A stretch of 64,000 nucleotides of DNA from contig CAWICQ010000012.1 of NCBI GenBank assembly GCA_963834755.1, forward strand, positions 186,001 to 250,000, read 5' to 3'. Made by a program: the position numbers and the translations under genes. A model generated the notes under the pieces. It did no database searches, had not been told where the DNA came from, and saw only the letters and a list, made by a program, of their open reading frames with translations. Source of the stretch: Dokdonella_A sp963834755. GTDB lineage: Bacteria; Pseudomonadota; Gammaproteobacteria; Xanthomonadales; Rhodanobacteraceae. Positions 9,380 to 17,866 of this stretch are shown one piece after another. Every line of letters begins with the position of its first letter. Within the stretch, counting starts at the first letter, position 1.

Positions 9380-11470
9380 CTATGCCAGCCCGAAAACGAC
9401 CAGCAGCAAATCGATGGCCTTGATGCCGATGAACGGCACGATGAGGCCGGTGACGCCATAGAGCAGCAGATTCCGCCGCAGCAACGGGCCGGCGCCGACC
9501 GCGCGATAGCGCACGCCTTTGAGCGCGAGCGGAATCAGCACAATGATGATCAGGGCATTGAAGATCACCGCGGACAGGATCGCGCTCCGCGGCGTCGCGA
9601 GGTGCATCACGTTGAGCGCATTCAGCGCCGGATACGTGCTCGCAAACGCGGCCGGGATGATCGCAAAATACTTGGCGACATCATTGGCGATCGAGAACGT
9701 CGTCAGCGCACCGCGCGTGATCAGAAGCTGCTTGCCGACCTCGACGACCTCGATCAGCTTGGTCGGGTTCGAATCGAGGTCGACCATGTTGCCGGCTTCT
9801 TTCGCCGCCTGCGTGCCGCTGTTCATCGCGACCGCGACATCGGCTTGCGCCAGTGCCGGCGCATCGTTGGTGCCGTCGCCGCACATGGCGACGAGCCTTC
9901 CTTCGGCTTGGATGTCGCGGATCAATTTGAGCTTGGCTTCCGGCGTCGCTTCGGCGAGGTAATCGTCGACACCGGCTTCGGCGGCGATCGACGCCGCCGT
10001 CAGCGGATTGTCGCCGGTGATCATGATCGTGCGAATGCCCATCTGGCGAAGTTCCGCGAAGCGTTCGCGGATGCCGCCCTTGACGATGTCCTTGAGCTCG
10101 ATCACGCCGAGCGCGCGCGGGCCCTCGCTGACCACCAGCGGCGTGCCGCCTTTGCGGCCGATATCTTCGGCGGCGCGGACCACTTCGGGCGGAATTTCGC
10201 CGCCCTGCTGAGCAAGGTAGTACCTGACGGCGTCCACGGCGCCCTTTCGGACATGCCGGCCATGCAGGTCGACGCCGCTCATGCGGGTTTGCGCGGAGAA
10301 GGGCACGAACGTGACGTCCGCGCCGGCAACCTCGCGCTCGCGCAGGCCGAATTTTTCCTTGGCCAGCACGACGATGCTGCGTCCTTCCGGCGTTTCGTCG
10401 GCGAGCGAGGCGAGCTGCGCGGCGTCCGCGAGCATGCCCGCGGAAATGCCGGGTGCGGGATGGAACGCGACGGCGTGGCGGTTGCCGAGCGTGATCGTGC
10501 CGGTCTTGTCGAGCAGCAGTACGTCGACGTCGCCGGCGGCTTCCACCGCGCGCCCCGACATTGCGATCACGTTGGCCTGGATCATGCGATCCATGCCGGC
10601 GATGCCGATCGCTGACAGGAGCCCGCCGATCGTGGTGGGTATCAGACACACGAGCAGTGCGACGAGCACGGTGATCGTTACCGGTTCGCCGTGGCCCGCG
10701 CTGTTCACGGCATAGAGCGAATAGGGCAACAGCGTCGCGCAGGCGAGCAGGAAGATCAGCGTGAACTTGGCCAGCAGAATCGTCAGCGCGATCTCGTTCG
10801 GCGTCTTGCGCCGACTCGCGCCTTCGACCATCGCGATCATGCGGTCGAGAAAGCTCTCGCCCGGATTGCTCGCGATGCGCACGACGAGCCAGTCGGACAG
10901 CACGCGCGTGCCGCCGGTGACCGAGCTGCGGTCACCGCCGGATTCGCGGATCACGGGTGCGGATTCGCCGGTCACGGCGCTCTCGTCGACCGAGGCAGCG
11001 CCCTCGATGACCTCACCGTCACCGGGGACGGCGTCGCCGGCTTCGACGAGCACGTGATGGCCGATGCGCAGATCCGAGCCAGGCGTGAACGTGATCGCGG
11101 CATTGCGATCCGGTGCCGCCAGCTTCTTGGCGATAACGTCGCGCCGCGCACCGCGCAATGTCTGCGCCTGCGCCTTGCCGCGGCCTTCCGCGATCGCCTC
11201 GGCGAAATTCGCGAACAGCAGCGTGAACCAGAGCCAGATGCCGACCCAGAAGATGAAGCCGGCCGGCGCTTCGCCGTGACCCGCGAGCGCCTGGATCCAC
11301 AAGCCGGTCGTCAGGATGCTGCAGACGAACACGACGAACATCACCGGGTTGCGGAACTGCTGGCGCGGCGACAGCTTGCGGAACGCGGCGACGACGGCCG
11401 GGCCCAGGAGGTCGCCGCTCATGGCGACTTTGCGCGGTGTCGATACGGCGACGGCGCTGGGGTTGTTCAT
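9380..11470 (-). CDS. kdpB: Potassium-transporting P-type ATPase catalytic subunit KdpB
   Basis: A 696-residue P-type ATPase subunit energising K+ uptake. Visible: actuator-domain TGES (VDESAVTGES, about 161-170), phosphorylation site DKTGTIT with Asp321, nucleotide-domain region following it, hinge GDGTNDAPALAQADVAVAM, and membrane helices before and after. ATG at 11470 (MNNPSAV) lies 4 bases after the kdpA stop and is preferred over a TTG at 11485 that would overlap kdpA. The length fits the family. Confidence 0.97.
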   Translation of the reverse strand: MNNPSAVAVSTPRKVAMSGDLLGPAVVAAFRKLSPRQQFRNPVMFVVFVCSILTTGLWIQALAGHGEAPAGFIFWVGIWLWFTLLFANFAEAIAEGRGKAQAQTLRGARRDVIAKKLAAPDRNAAITFTPGSDLRIGHHVLVEAGDAVPGDGEVIEGAASVDESAVTGESAPVIRESGGDRSSVTGGTRVLSDWLVVRIASNPGESFLDRMIAMVEGASRRKTPNEIALTILLAKFTLIFLLACATLLPYSLYAVNSAGHGEPVTITVLVALLVCLIPTTIGGLLSAIGIAGMDRMIQANVIAMSGRAVEAAGDVDVLLLDKTGTITLGNRHAVAFHPAPGISAGMLADAAQLASLADETPEGRSIVVLAKEKFGLREREVAGADVTFVPFSAQTRMSGVDLHGRHVRKGAVDAVRYYLAQQGGEIPPEVVRAAEDIGRKGGTPLVVSEGPRALGVIELKDIVKGGIRERFAELRQMGIRTIMITGDNPLTAASIAAEAGVDDYLAEATPEAKLKLIRDIQAEGRLVAMCGDGTNDAPALAQADVAVAMNSGTQAAKEAGNMVDLDSNPTKLIEVVEVGKQLLITRGALTTFSIANDVAKYFAIIPAAFASTYPALNALNVMHLATPRSAILSAVIFNALIIIVLIPLALKGVRYRAVGAGPLLRRNLLLYGVTGLIVPFIGIKAIDLLLVVFGLA

Positions 11471-11474
11471 GATG

Positions 11475-13280
11475 TCAATGTCCAAAAGCCGACAGGTGCT
11501 CGGCGATCGGGCCGAGAGCGAGCGCAGGCAGGAACGTGAGTGCGCCGATGACTACCACGGTGCTCGCCAGCAGCACGATGAAGAGCGGCGTGTGCGTCGG
11601 CAGCGTGCCGCCCGATACCGGCACGTGCTTCTTCGCCGCGAGCGACCCGGCGATCGCGAGCATGCCGATCGCGAGCGGATAGCGCGCAAGGAACATGCAG
11701 ATGCCGAGCAGCGTGTTGTAGAACGGCGTGTTTGCGGAAATGCCGGCGAACGCGCTGCCGTTGTTGTTCGACGCCGACGACAGCGCGTAGAGGATCTCGC
11801 TGAAGCCGTGGATGCCAGGATTGGAGATGCCGGCGAGGCCGCCCGGCGCGAGCACGGCAACGGCCGTGCCGATGACGACGAGCGCGCACGGGATCAGCAC
11901 GACGAGACTCGCCATCTTCATCTCGTACGCTTCGATCTTCTTGCCAAGATATTCCGGCGTGCGCCCGACCATGAGGCCGGCGATGAAGACCGCGACGACT
12001 GCGAACGCGAGCATGCCGTAGAGACCGCTACCGACGCCGCCGAAGATGACTTCGCCGAGCTGGATCAGCCACATCGGCACGAGACCGCCGAGCGGCGTGA
12101 ACGAGTCGTGCATCGAATTCACCGAGCCGTTCGACGCGGCTGTCGTCGCGGTCGCCCACAAAGTGGAGTTGACGATGCCGAAGCGGACTTCCTTGCCTTC
12201 CATGTTGCCGCCGGCCTGCACGTCCGACGCCACTTGATCGGCGCCGAGCGAGGCCAGCGCCGGATTGCCGGCTTGTTCTGCGGCCGTGCAGGCGAGCAGC
12301 AGCGGCACGAAGATCACCACCATCGTCGCCAGCAGCGCCCAGCCCTGGCGTCGATCGCCGACCATCACGCCGAACGTGTAGCAGAGCGCCGCCGCGATCA
12401 GGAGGATCGAGAGCATCTCGATGAAATTGCTGAGCGGCGTCGGGTTCTCGTACGGATGCGCGGAATTGACGTTGTAGTAGCCGCCGCCGTTGGTGCCGAG
12501 CTGCTTGATCATGATCTGCGAAGCGGCGGGGCCGAGCGGCAGCGACTGCTCGGTCACGGGTGTTTCCCTGATGACGTCCTTCCCGGCGGCGTCCTTCATC
12601 GGATTGCCGTCGGCGTCTTTCGCGGTTTCGGTCTGCGTGGTCGCTTGCAGCAGCGGCACGTTCTCGTACGGTTTGAAGTTCTGCGGCACGCCCTGCCAGA
12701 CGAGCACGAGCGCGCCGACCAGTGCGAGCGGCAGCAGCACGTACAGTGTCGAGCGCGTCATGTCGACCCAGAAATTGCCGACGCCTTTGGCGTTGTGACG
12801 TACGAAGCCGCGGATCACCGCGATCAGCACGGCAATGCCCGTTGCCGCGGAAAGAAAATTCTGCACGGCAAGTCCGAGCATCTGCGTCAGATAGCTCATC
12901 GTCGATTCGCCGCCGTAGCCTTGCCAGTTCGTATTGGTGGCAAAGCTGATCGCGGTGTTTATCGCGGAATCGGCGCTTACCGCTGGGAATCCCTGTGGAT
13001 TCAACGGCAGCCACTGCTGCAGGCGTTGCAACAGGTACACGACCAGAAGGCCGGCCACGTTGAACACGAGCATGGCGAGCGAGTAACGCTTCCAGCTCAT
13101 ATCCTCGGCCGGATCGACGCCGGAGACGCGATAGAGCAGGCGCTCGACCGGCCCGCCGATGCGATGCACGCGGTTCGGCGCGTCCGCGAAGACGAGCGCC
13201 ATGTAGCCGCCGAGCGGTTTGACGAGGAGCAGCAGCACCAGCATGTAGAGGCCGAGCTGCAGGTAGTCGTTGACGGTCAT
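11475..13280 (-). CDS. kdpA: Potassium-transporting ATPase channel subunit KdpA
   Basis: A 601-residue polytopic channel-like subunit. Repeated selectivity-filter type loops are visible (TNTNWQGYGGE, LGTNGGGYYNVNSAHP, ASNNNGSAFAG), together with VKPLGGYMALVF near the N-terminus and a long string of hydrophobic helices. The length is slightly above the E. coli protein (557) because of a periplasmic insert around DADGNPMKDAAGKDV. ATG at 13280 overlaps the kdpF stop as ATGA. It binds and passes K+ in the KdpFABC complex. Confidence 0.97.
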   Translation of the reverse strand: MTVNDYLQLGLYMLVLLLLVKPLGGYMALVFADAPNRVHRIGGPVERLLYRVSGVDPAEDMSWKRYSLAMLVFNVAGLLVVYLLQRLQQWLPLNPQGFPAVSADSAINTAISFATNTNWQGYGGESTMSYLTQMLGLAVQNFLSAATGIAVLIAVIRGFVRHNAKGVGNFWVDMTRSTLYVLLPLALVGALVLVWQGVPQNFKPYENVPLLQATTQTETAKDADGNPMKDAAGKDVIRETPVTEQSLPLGPAASQIMIKQLGTNGGGYYNVNSAHPYENPTPLSNFIEMLSILLIAAALCYTFGVMVGDRRQGWALLATMVVIFVPLLLACTAAEQAGNPALASLGADQVASDVQAGGNMEGKEVRFGIVNSTLWATATTAASNGSVNSMHDSFTPLGGLVPMWLIQLGEVIFGGVGSGLYGMLAFAVVAVFIAGLMVGRTPEYLGKKIEAYEMKMASLVVLIPCALVVIGTAVAVLAPGGLAGISNPGIHGFSEILYALSSASNNNGSAFAGISANTPFYNTLLGICMFLARYPLAIGMLAIAGSLAAKKHVPVSGGTLPTHTPLFIVLLASTVVVIGALTFLPALALGPIAEHLSAFGH

Positions 13281-13369
13281 TCGAACCACTCCGGTTTGAG
13301 CAGTGCGACAGTCAGGTAAACCGTCAAGGCAAGCGCGATAAAGGCGGCGAGCGCATAGAGGAAAGTCAC
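13277..13369 (-). CDS. kdpF: KdpF, one-helix lipid-like subunit of the Kdp pump
   Basis: A 30-codon ORF starting at GTG (13369): a single hydrophobic helix TFLYALAAFIALALTVYLTVALL followed by KPEWFE, the characteristic KdpF C-terminus (K/R-P-E-x-F). Its stop overlaps the kdpA start by ATGA, and its GTG overlaps a TGA in another frame that would end the preceding micro-ORF. The size matches KdpF (29-30 residues), which stabilises the KdpABC complex. Confidence 0.9.
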   Translation of the reverse strand: MTFLYALAAFIALALTVYLTVALLKPEWFE

Positions 13370-13453
13370 GGGCGGCTCCTGCGGATGCGGTCGGTGTAGA
13401 TCGCGGCAGCAGCGACGCTGAGCACCGCCGACGCTGATCAGGAATTCGGTCAC
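13366..13453 (-). pseudogene. Frameshifted micropeptide ORF between the leader peptide and kdpF
   Basis: A GTG at 13453 overlaps the stop of the preceding micro-ORF (GTGA). The reading VTEFLISVGG, followed after a shift of one base by VLSVAAAAIYTDRIRRSRP, ends in a TGA that overlaps the kdpF GTG (again GTGA). The 88-nt span is one base more than 29 codons. The composite is a plausible one-helix peptide with a basic tail, like KdpF in size and shape. Without a shift the first frame simply runs into kdpF. It may be a real gene with a mutation or sequencing indel, or chance; moderate to low confidence. Confidence 0.35.
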
Positions 13454-13542
13454 TTGCGGTCCTCGAGCTTTGCGCAGAGGTAGATGTAGCCTGCGGTCAG
13501 GCCGATGAGCACAGCGAGGAGCAGGAGGTAGGCGATATCCAT
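13450..13542 (-). CDS. One-helix micropeptide heading the kdp operon
   Basis: A 30-residue ORF from ATG 13542 to TGA 13450. It has a hydrophobic helix IAYLLLLAVLIGLTAGYIYLC followed by AKLEDRK. An upstream AAAGGTG gives a ribosome-binding site at good spacing. It is the first ORF of the kdp transcript, ahead of kdpF. Small one-helix ORFs upstream of kdpF occur in other kdp operons, as I recall, but I know no assigned function. It could be an accessory subunit of the pump or of KdpD sensing. Confidence 0.6.
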   Translation of the reverse strand: MDIAYLLLLAVLIGLTAGYIYLCAKLEDRK

Positions 13543-13846
13543 GGCAAGTCACCTTTCGAGTGGCCGGCACGGTAACGTTGGCCGCATAAGGCGCGCATAT
13601 GGACGCGCAGTCCGCGCATAAAAAAGCCATAAAAACCGCCGTTCGAATTGCGGCTGCGCGAATGGCCCCGATCGTGATCGGTCGTTCGCCCAGATGCGGA
13701 TGCGGGGATTGTTCGGGTCGTGATGCGCCGTTCGAATCGAGTAGATCCCCGATTCGAATCCCTTGGAGACAGCTCGTATGGATCGGGACCGAGCTCGCGC
13801 TCGCACTGCCGATTGCCGGCGGCAGCCGTAGCAACGTGGCGAGGCT
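13543..13846. other. Intergenic region upstream of the kdp operon
   Basis: About 300 bases between the kdp operon, which reads leftward, and the end of the kinase gene. No coding region is supported. It holds the A/T-rich direct repeat described separately as a KdpE-type box and, further out, the short inverted pair ATTCGAAtc / cgTTCGAAT around 13732-13762. I cannot name a -35/-10 pair with confidence. Confidence 0.5.
13618..13635 (-). promoter_or_regulatory. Candidate KdpE operator (T-rich direct repeat)
   Basis: On the minus strand the sequence reads TTTTTAT-GGC-TTTTTTAT. These are two T-rich half sites offset by 11 bases, about one helical turn, in an otherwise GC-rich region, 76-93 bases upstream of the first kdp ORF. 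As I recall it, the E. coli KdpE site upstream of kdpFABC has the same layout (TTTTTAT..TTTTTTTAC). The likeness and position support a binding site for the KdpE encoded in this operon. It is an inference without footprint data. Confidence 0.5.
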
Positions 13847-14989
13847 TCAGCGCAACAGGTATTGCAGGTCGCCCTCGACCGCGCCGAGCGCCGAGAACAG
13901 CGCGAGCTGATTGCGCGCGCGTTCGAGGTTGTGCTGCGGGCGATCGATGCGGAAGTAGCGATCGCCGTCGAGATAGTCGGTGAGAAAGCGCAGCGCGAGC
14001 ATGCCGGTGACCACGCGCGCGCCGAAAACGAGGCTGGTGCGTTCGACCGCCGTCAGCAGCGCACCGCAGCCTTCGACGTAGCCGCGAGCGACCGCGCCGA
14101 ACATGTCCTCGCGCACGCGAATGCGATCGACTTCGACCGAATCCTCGGCGACCGGATTGACCAGCGTACGCACGAGATCGCCGAAATCGAACAGCGGCGA
14201 GCCTGGCATCACGGTGTCGAGATCGATCACGCACACCGCGCGGCCCGCGCCATCGAACAGGATGTTGTTCAACTTGCAATCGTTGTGGACGATGCGCAGC
14301 GGCAGGCCATTGGCGGTCAATGATCGCCACGTGGCGACGGCCTCGGCGAACGTCGACGCGCGTCGACACTCTTCGTAGCACTGCGGCGCGCGCCCAACGC
14401 AGTCGGCCGCCAGTGCGCGCCGGAAGTCGTCATAGCGACGCACCGGATCATGGAAACCGGGAATGACTTCGCCGACGGCCGCGATCGGCAGCGCGCCCAA
14501 CGCGCGCGCGAACGCGCCGAATCCGCGTGCGGCCTCGCCCGCCATCGCGGCATCGACGGCGACATCGTGGGTGCTGGTGTCCGGCACGTAGTCGTACATG
14601 CGCCACCAGCTTGAATCGATGAGTGTCAGCGCCGGCGCGCCGGCCAGCGTCGGCACGAGCTCGAGCACCGAGTAAGCGTAATTTCCGGCCGCGCGTTCGC
14701 GGCCGAGGTGCGCCGTGACCGCATGACAGTTGCGCATCACCGTTTCCGGCGTGCGAAAAACATTCGTGTTGAGACGTTGCAACACGCGCTCGCGGGCATC
14801 GTCTCGAACACGCAGCGTGCGATTGATCAGGCCGTTGCCGAGCGGTTCGAATTCGGCGCGCGGGCTCAAGCCCCAGGCCGCTGCGATGGCGGCGCGCGCC
14901 GGAGCATCGATAACGCCGGCGGGATTCTGCTTCACGCCGGCGTCACCGCCCGGAGCACCCGCGTGGCGCTTTGGCCGCGCCCGGTCCAT
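13847..14989 (-). CDS. Aminoglycoside-phosphotransferase-fold sugar kinase (N-acetylhexosamine 1-kinase-like)
   Basis: A 380-residue kinase of the APH/choline-kinase fold. The catalytic loop IVHNDCKLNNILFD, with the Asp/Asn pair, and the metal-binding segment VIDLDTVMPGSPLFDFGDLVRT closely follow the N-acetylhexosamine 1-kinase pattern (HND.K.NN and DLDTVMPG). An N-terminal GNGLINRTLRV glycine loop and QRLNTNVFRTPETVM complete the N-lobe. It probably phosphorylates an amino sugar at C1, with substrate inferred from motifs. Its ATG at 14989 lies 27 bases past the end of the upstream C13 peptidase gene, so the two may be cotranscribed. Confidence 0.75.
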   Translation of the reverse strand: MDRARPKRHAGAPGGDAGVKQNPAGVIDAPARAAIAAAWGLSPRAEFEPLGNGLINRTLRVRDDARERVLQRLNTNVFRTPETVMRNCHAVTAHLGRERAAGNYAYSVLELVPTLAGAPALTLIDSSWWRMYDYVPDTSTHDVAVDAAMAGEAARGFGAFARALGALPIAAVGEVIPGFHDPVRRYDDFRRALAADCVGRAPQCYEECRRASTFAEAVATWRSLTANGLPLRIVHNDCKLNNILFDGAGRAVCVIDLDTVMPGSPLFDFGDLVRTLVNPVAEDSVEVDRIRVREDMFGAVARGYVEGCGALLTAVERTSLVFGARVVTGMLALRFLTDYLDGDRYFRIDRPQHNLERARNQLALFSALGAVEGDLQYLLR

Positions 14990-15016
14990 TGCGCGCTCAT
15001 GCCTGCCGCGCCGGAA

Positions 15017-16486
15017 TCATTGCGTCGTTTTCGCGGGTGCGAACGGCACGGGCGCGCCGGCGCGCAGCGTTCGCTGCCATCCTTCGAGCTTGGTCTCGAT
15101 GCTGCGCGTCGAAGCAATCTGCGGTTCGGAGTGTTCGTCTTTGTCCGCGTCCTCCCATGCGGAGACGGATTGCTTCGCCTGTTCGAACGCGTCCGGAATC
15201 GATGTCGTGCGGTTCAGCGCTTCGGCGAGGAACGCCTTGCCGAAATAAGTGATGTCCGAATCCACGCCGCAGCCGAACGATGTGCGGTCCGCGCGCGCGG
15301 ATGTGATGACCATCGTCGAATCGTCCTGCAGTGCGTCGATGAAACCGCCCGAGTAGCAGGCATTGACGACAATAACCTTCCAGCGAATACCGGGATTCGT
15401 TTTCAACGCATCGGCGAGATCGTCCGGCGCGATCTGATCGAGCGGCAGCGGATCGAGATCGACGAGCAGCTCGTGCTCGTGCGATCCGTGCGTCGTCACG
15501 TAGAGCAACAGCACATCCTCTGCCGGATCCATCTTCTTGGCGATCTCGTCGAGCGCCCAGGTGAGGTTGGTCAGCGTCGCGAGCGGCCGCGTCGCCACGG
15601 TTGCCGCATTGTTCTCGAGCACGAGCACGCGGCCTTCGGCGTTGAAGCGCTGGCCGAAGAGTTTTTCCGCATATTCGGCTTCGTTGTGGAACACGTCTTC
15701 TCCCCCATCGCCGGCGAATGCGACGACGTAGAGATCCGTGACGCCCGGCGTCTGCGGTTTCAACTTCGAAATCGCGGCGTCGAGCAGATCGGATTGGTCA
15801 TACATGACCTGCTCCGCATCGAAATCGGGTTTGCTGGATGAGTCGTCTTTGTCTTCGTCCCGACCGTCGTCTTTCGAGACGCTTTGCTCATCGGTATCGG
15901 CATTGATTTGCGCGATGGCGCTTGCTACCGAGTCAGAAGCTGTGGTCAGCAGCGGCATCGCGGGCAACCACCACCAGATCGCCGCGGAGACGGCGTAGCC
16001 GAGCAGCGCGGCGACGACAGTGCGAATGAGGCTCCGCGGCGCGAGCCAATGCGCAACCGCGATCAGCACGAGCAACCACCACGCGCGCGAAATGAGATGC
16101 AGCAGCAACGCGCCGATCAGGTGTCCGCGCTGCAACAGAGCGCTGGCCACCGAGTTGAGCAGCCATTGCGCGAATACCGAAGTGACGATCGTCGCCGCCA
16201 GCAGAATCGATGCAACCGTCCAGACGATGCCGTCGCGCTGCGCGACGCGCATGAGCACCCACGCAGCGCCGAGCGTGAGCAACGAATCGGTCAGCACGGT
16301 GGTCACGCCGTACGGAACGAGCTGCCACGGTCGCGCGACTTCGATCGCCGCGATCGCCAGCGCGACGGCGAGATAGACACCGACGAGCGTGAAGAAGAGA
16401 CCCGGTCCGGCTTCGAGCGCATTCGCACGCGGTGCGCGCAACGCAAACGCGCGAACGCCGTTCCACAATGCACTCGGAAGATTCAC
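15017..16486 (-). CDS. Membrane-anchored C13 (legumain/caspase-fold) peptidase
   Basis: About 490 residues. The N-terminal third has five or so transmembrane helices (FFTLVGVYLAVALAIAAI through SAAIWWWLPAMPLL). An acidic linker rich in D/E/K/S follows (about 195-225), then a caspase-fold domain. The catalytic dyad is visible: His in LLLYVTTHGSHEHELLV (about 333) and Cys in WKVIVVNACYSGGFIDAL (about 377). GTG at 16486 is chosen because AAGAGG precedes it by 8 bases; a TTG six bases earlier is an alternative. C13 enzymes cleave after Asn/Asp or act as transamidases; the substrate here is unknown. Confidence 0.82.
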   Translation of the reverse strand: MNLPSALWNGVRAFALRAPRANALEAGPGLFFTLVGVYLAVALAIAAIEVARPWQLVPYGVTTVLTDSLLTLGAAWVLMRVAQRDGIVWTVASILLAATIVTSVFAQWLLNSVASALLQRGHLIGALLLHLISRAWWLLVLIAVAHWLAPRSLIRTVVAALLGYAVSAAIWWWLPAMPLLTTASDSVASAIAQINADTDEQSVSKDDGRDEDKDDSSSKPDFDAEQVMYDQSDLLDAAISKLKPQTPGVTDLYVVAFAGDGGEDVFHNEAEYAEKLFGQRFNAEGRVLVLENNAATVATRPLATLTNLTWALDEIAKKMDPAEDVLLLYVTTHGSHEHELLVDLDPLPLDQIAPDDLADALKTNPGIRWKVIVVNACYSGGFIDALQDDSTMVITSARADRTSFGCGVDSDITYFGKAFLAEALNRTTSIPDAFEQAKQSVSAWEDADKDEHSEPQIASTRSIETKLEGWQRTLRAGAPVPFAPAKTTQ

Positions 16487-16553
16487 TCGCAACGCCTCTT
16501 CGTCATCGAACGAGTCATTGCCCGCGAAGCGCAGGCAAAACAGACCACCGGAA

Positions 16554-17126
16554 TCAGAGCACGAACGGGATCAGCGCGCGCACTTCGTCACGATAGCGCA
16601 GATACGCATCGCCGAACGTCTCGATCATCCAGCGCTCCTCGAGTTTCAGCTTGCGCCAGAGCGCTGCGAACACGATAAGGACGGCGAGCACGCCGCGCCA
16701 TTCTCCGCGCGAAATCGCCGTGCCGACGAATGCAATCAGAAGTCCCGTGTAAATCGGATGGCGAACCCAGCGATACGGCCCCACGCGCACGAGCTCGTGA
16801 TCCTGCTTCACGGTCACGATGCCGCTCCAGTTGCGGCCGAGCACGCGCCGCGCCCAGATCGAAAACCCGAGCCCGAACGCGAGAACGGCGACGCCGGCGT
16901 AGAACGTCAGCGGACCGGCGGGAAGAAAACGGCCGCCGAGAAAGCCGCCAGGCAGTCTCGGCGACCAGAGAAGATACGCCGCAATTCCCAGCGGCACGAT
17001 ATGGCCCGCCCGCGACGCCAGCGATTCCTGTCGGCGATCCTGTTTCGCGCCGCGTGCAGCGACGACCCAGTAGATCGTCCATGCAATCCACAGCGCGCCG
17101 ATCAGGTTTGCGCCGGCGATGCTCAT
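16554..17126 (-). CDS. Isoprenylcysteine carboxyl methyltransferase (ICMT) family membrane protein
   Basis: A 190-residue membrane protein with about five helices and the ICMT/PEMT-type cofactor-binding C-terminus VRVGPYRWVRHPIYTGLLIAFVGTAI..KLKLEERWMIETFGDAYLRYRDEVRALIPF. The GPYRWVRHP.Y.G motif and the late EE..M...FG..Y..Y bind S-adenosylmethionine in this superfamily. Its ATG overlaps the mtnC stop (ATGA), tying it to the methionine-salvage operon. Bacterial members methylate unknown small or lipid substrates. Confidence 0.82.
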   Translation of the reverse strand: MSIAGANLIGALWIAWTIYWVVAARGAKQDRRQESLASRAGHIVPLGIAAYLLWSPRLPGGFLGGRFLPAGPLTFYAGVAVLAFGLGFSIWARRVLGRNWSGIVTVKQDHELVRVGPYRWVRHPIYTGLLIAFVGTAISRGEWRGVLAVLIVFAALWRKLKLEERWMIETFGDAYLRYRDEVRALIPFVL

Positions 17127-17830
17127 CGAGAAGGCCGCGCCGTCGTGATGTCTGGCGCGATCACGTTAAAATCCGTCACGCAACGATGACTGGATTCGTC
17201 GGGACAGCGCATCGGCGTGCGAGCGAGCAGCGTCGTCTGCATGCCGGCCGCACGCGCGGCATCGAGCTCTTCGGATACATCGGAAAGAAACAGGATATCC
17301 GAGGCCGGCACGCCGATCGCGACGGCGATGCGTCGATACGAATCCGCCTCGCGCTTCGCGCCGATCTCGGTGTCGAAGTAGCCGGAAAACAACGGTGTCA
17401 GGTCGCCGGCATCGGTGTGCGCGAACAGGAGCTTCTGCGCCTTTACCGAGCCCGACGAATAGACGTATAGCCGTTTCCCCATGCGTTGCCATTCGCGCAG
17501 CCGCGCGGGTACTTCCGGATAAACGTGCGCGCGGTATTCGCCGTCGGCGTAGCCCGCTTCCCAGATCATGCCTTGCAGCGCTTTCAGCGCTGTCGATTTG
17601 CGATCGGCATCGATCCACCGGATCAGAAGATCGATCATTTCCTGATGAGTCGCCGAGACGAGGGCCGCTTCCTTGGCCGCTTCGTGCAGCCAGTGCTGGA
17701 CCTCGGGATCGTCCGCATGCGTCTCGACGAACGCCGGCAGACGTTTTCGTGCATACGGAAACAGCACGTCCTTGACGAAGCTGATCGAGCTGGTCGTGCC
17801 TTCGATGTCGGTAAGGATCGCGCTGATCAA
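17123..17830 (-). CDS. mtnC: Enolase-phosphatase E1 (methionine salvage)
   Basis: A 235-residue HAD-family enzyme that enolises and dephosphorylates 2,3-diketo-5-methylthiopentyl-1-phosphate to the acireductone. Motif I is ILTDIEGTTSSISFV (DIEGTT in place of DxDxT, as in MtnC), motif II VYSSGSVKAQKLL, motif III and IV EIGAKREADSYRRIA and ILFLSDVSEELDAARAAG. The start is TTG at 17830 with AAAGG 8 bases upstream; no in-frame ATG precedes motif I. It lies 36 bases after mtnD. Confidence 0.95.
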   Translation of the reverse strand: MISAILTDIEGTTSSISFVKDVLFPYARKRLPAFVETHADDPEVQHWLHEAAKEAALVSATHQEMIDLLIRWIDADRKSTALKALQGMIWEAGYADGEYRAHVYPEVPARLREWQRMGKRLYVYSSGSVKAQKLLFAHTDAGDLTPLFSGYFDTEIGAKREADSYRRIAVAIGVPASDILFLSDVSEELDAARAAGMQTTLLARTPMRCPDESSHRCVTDFNVIAPDITTARPSR

Positions 17831-17866
17831 CGCCGGACCTTTTGCCGCCTGGACGAAGCGTGCATG

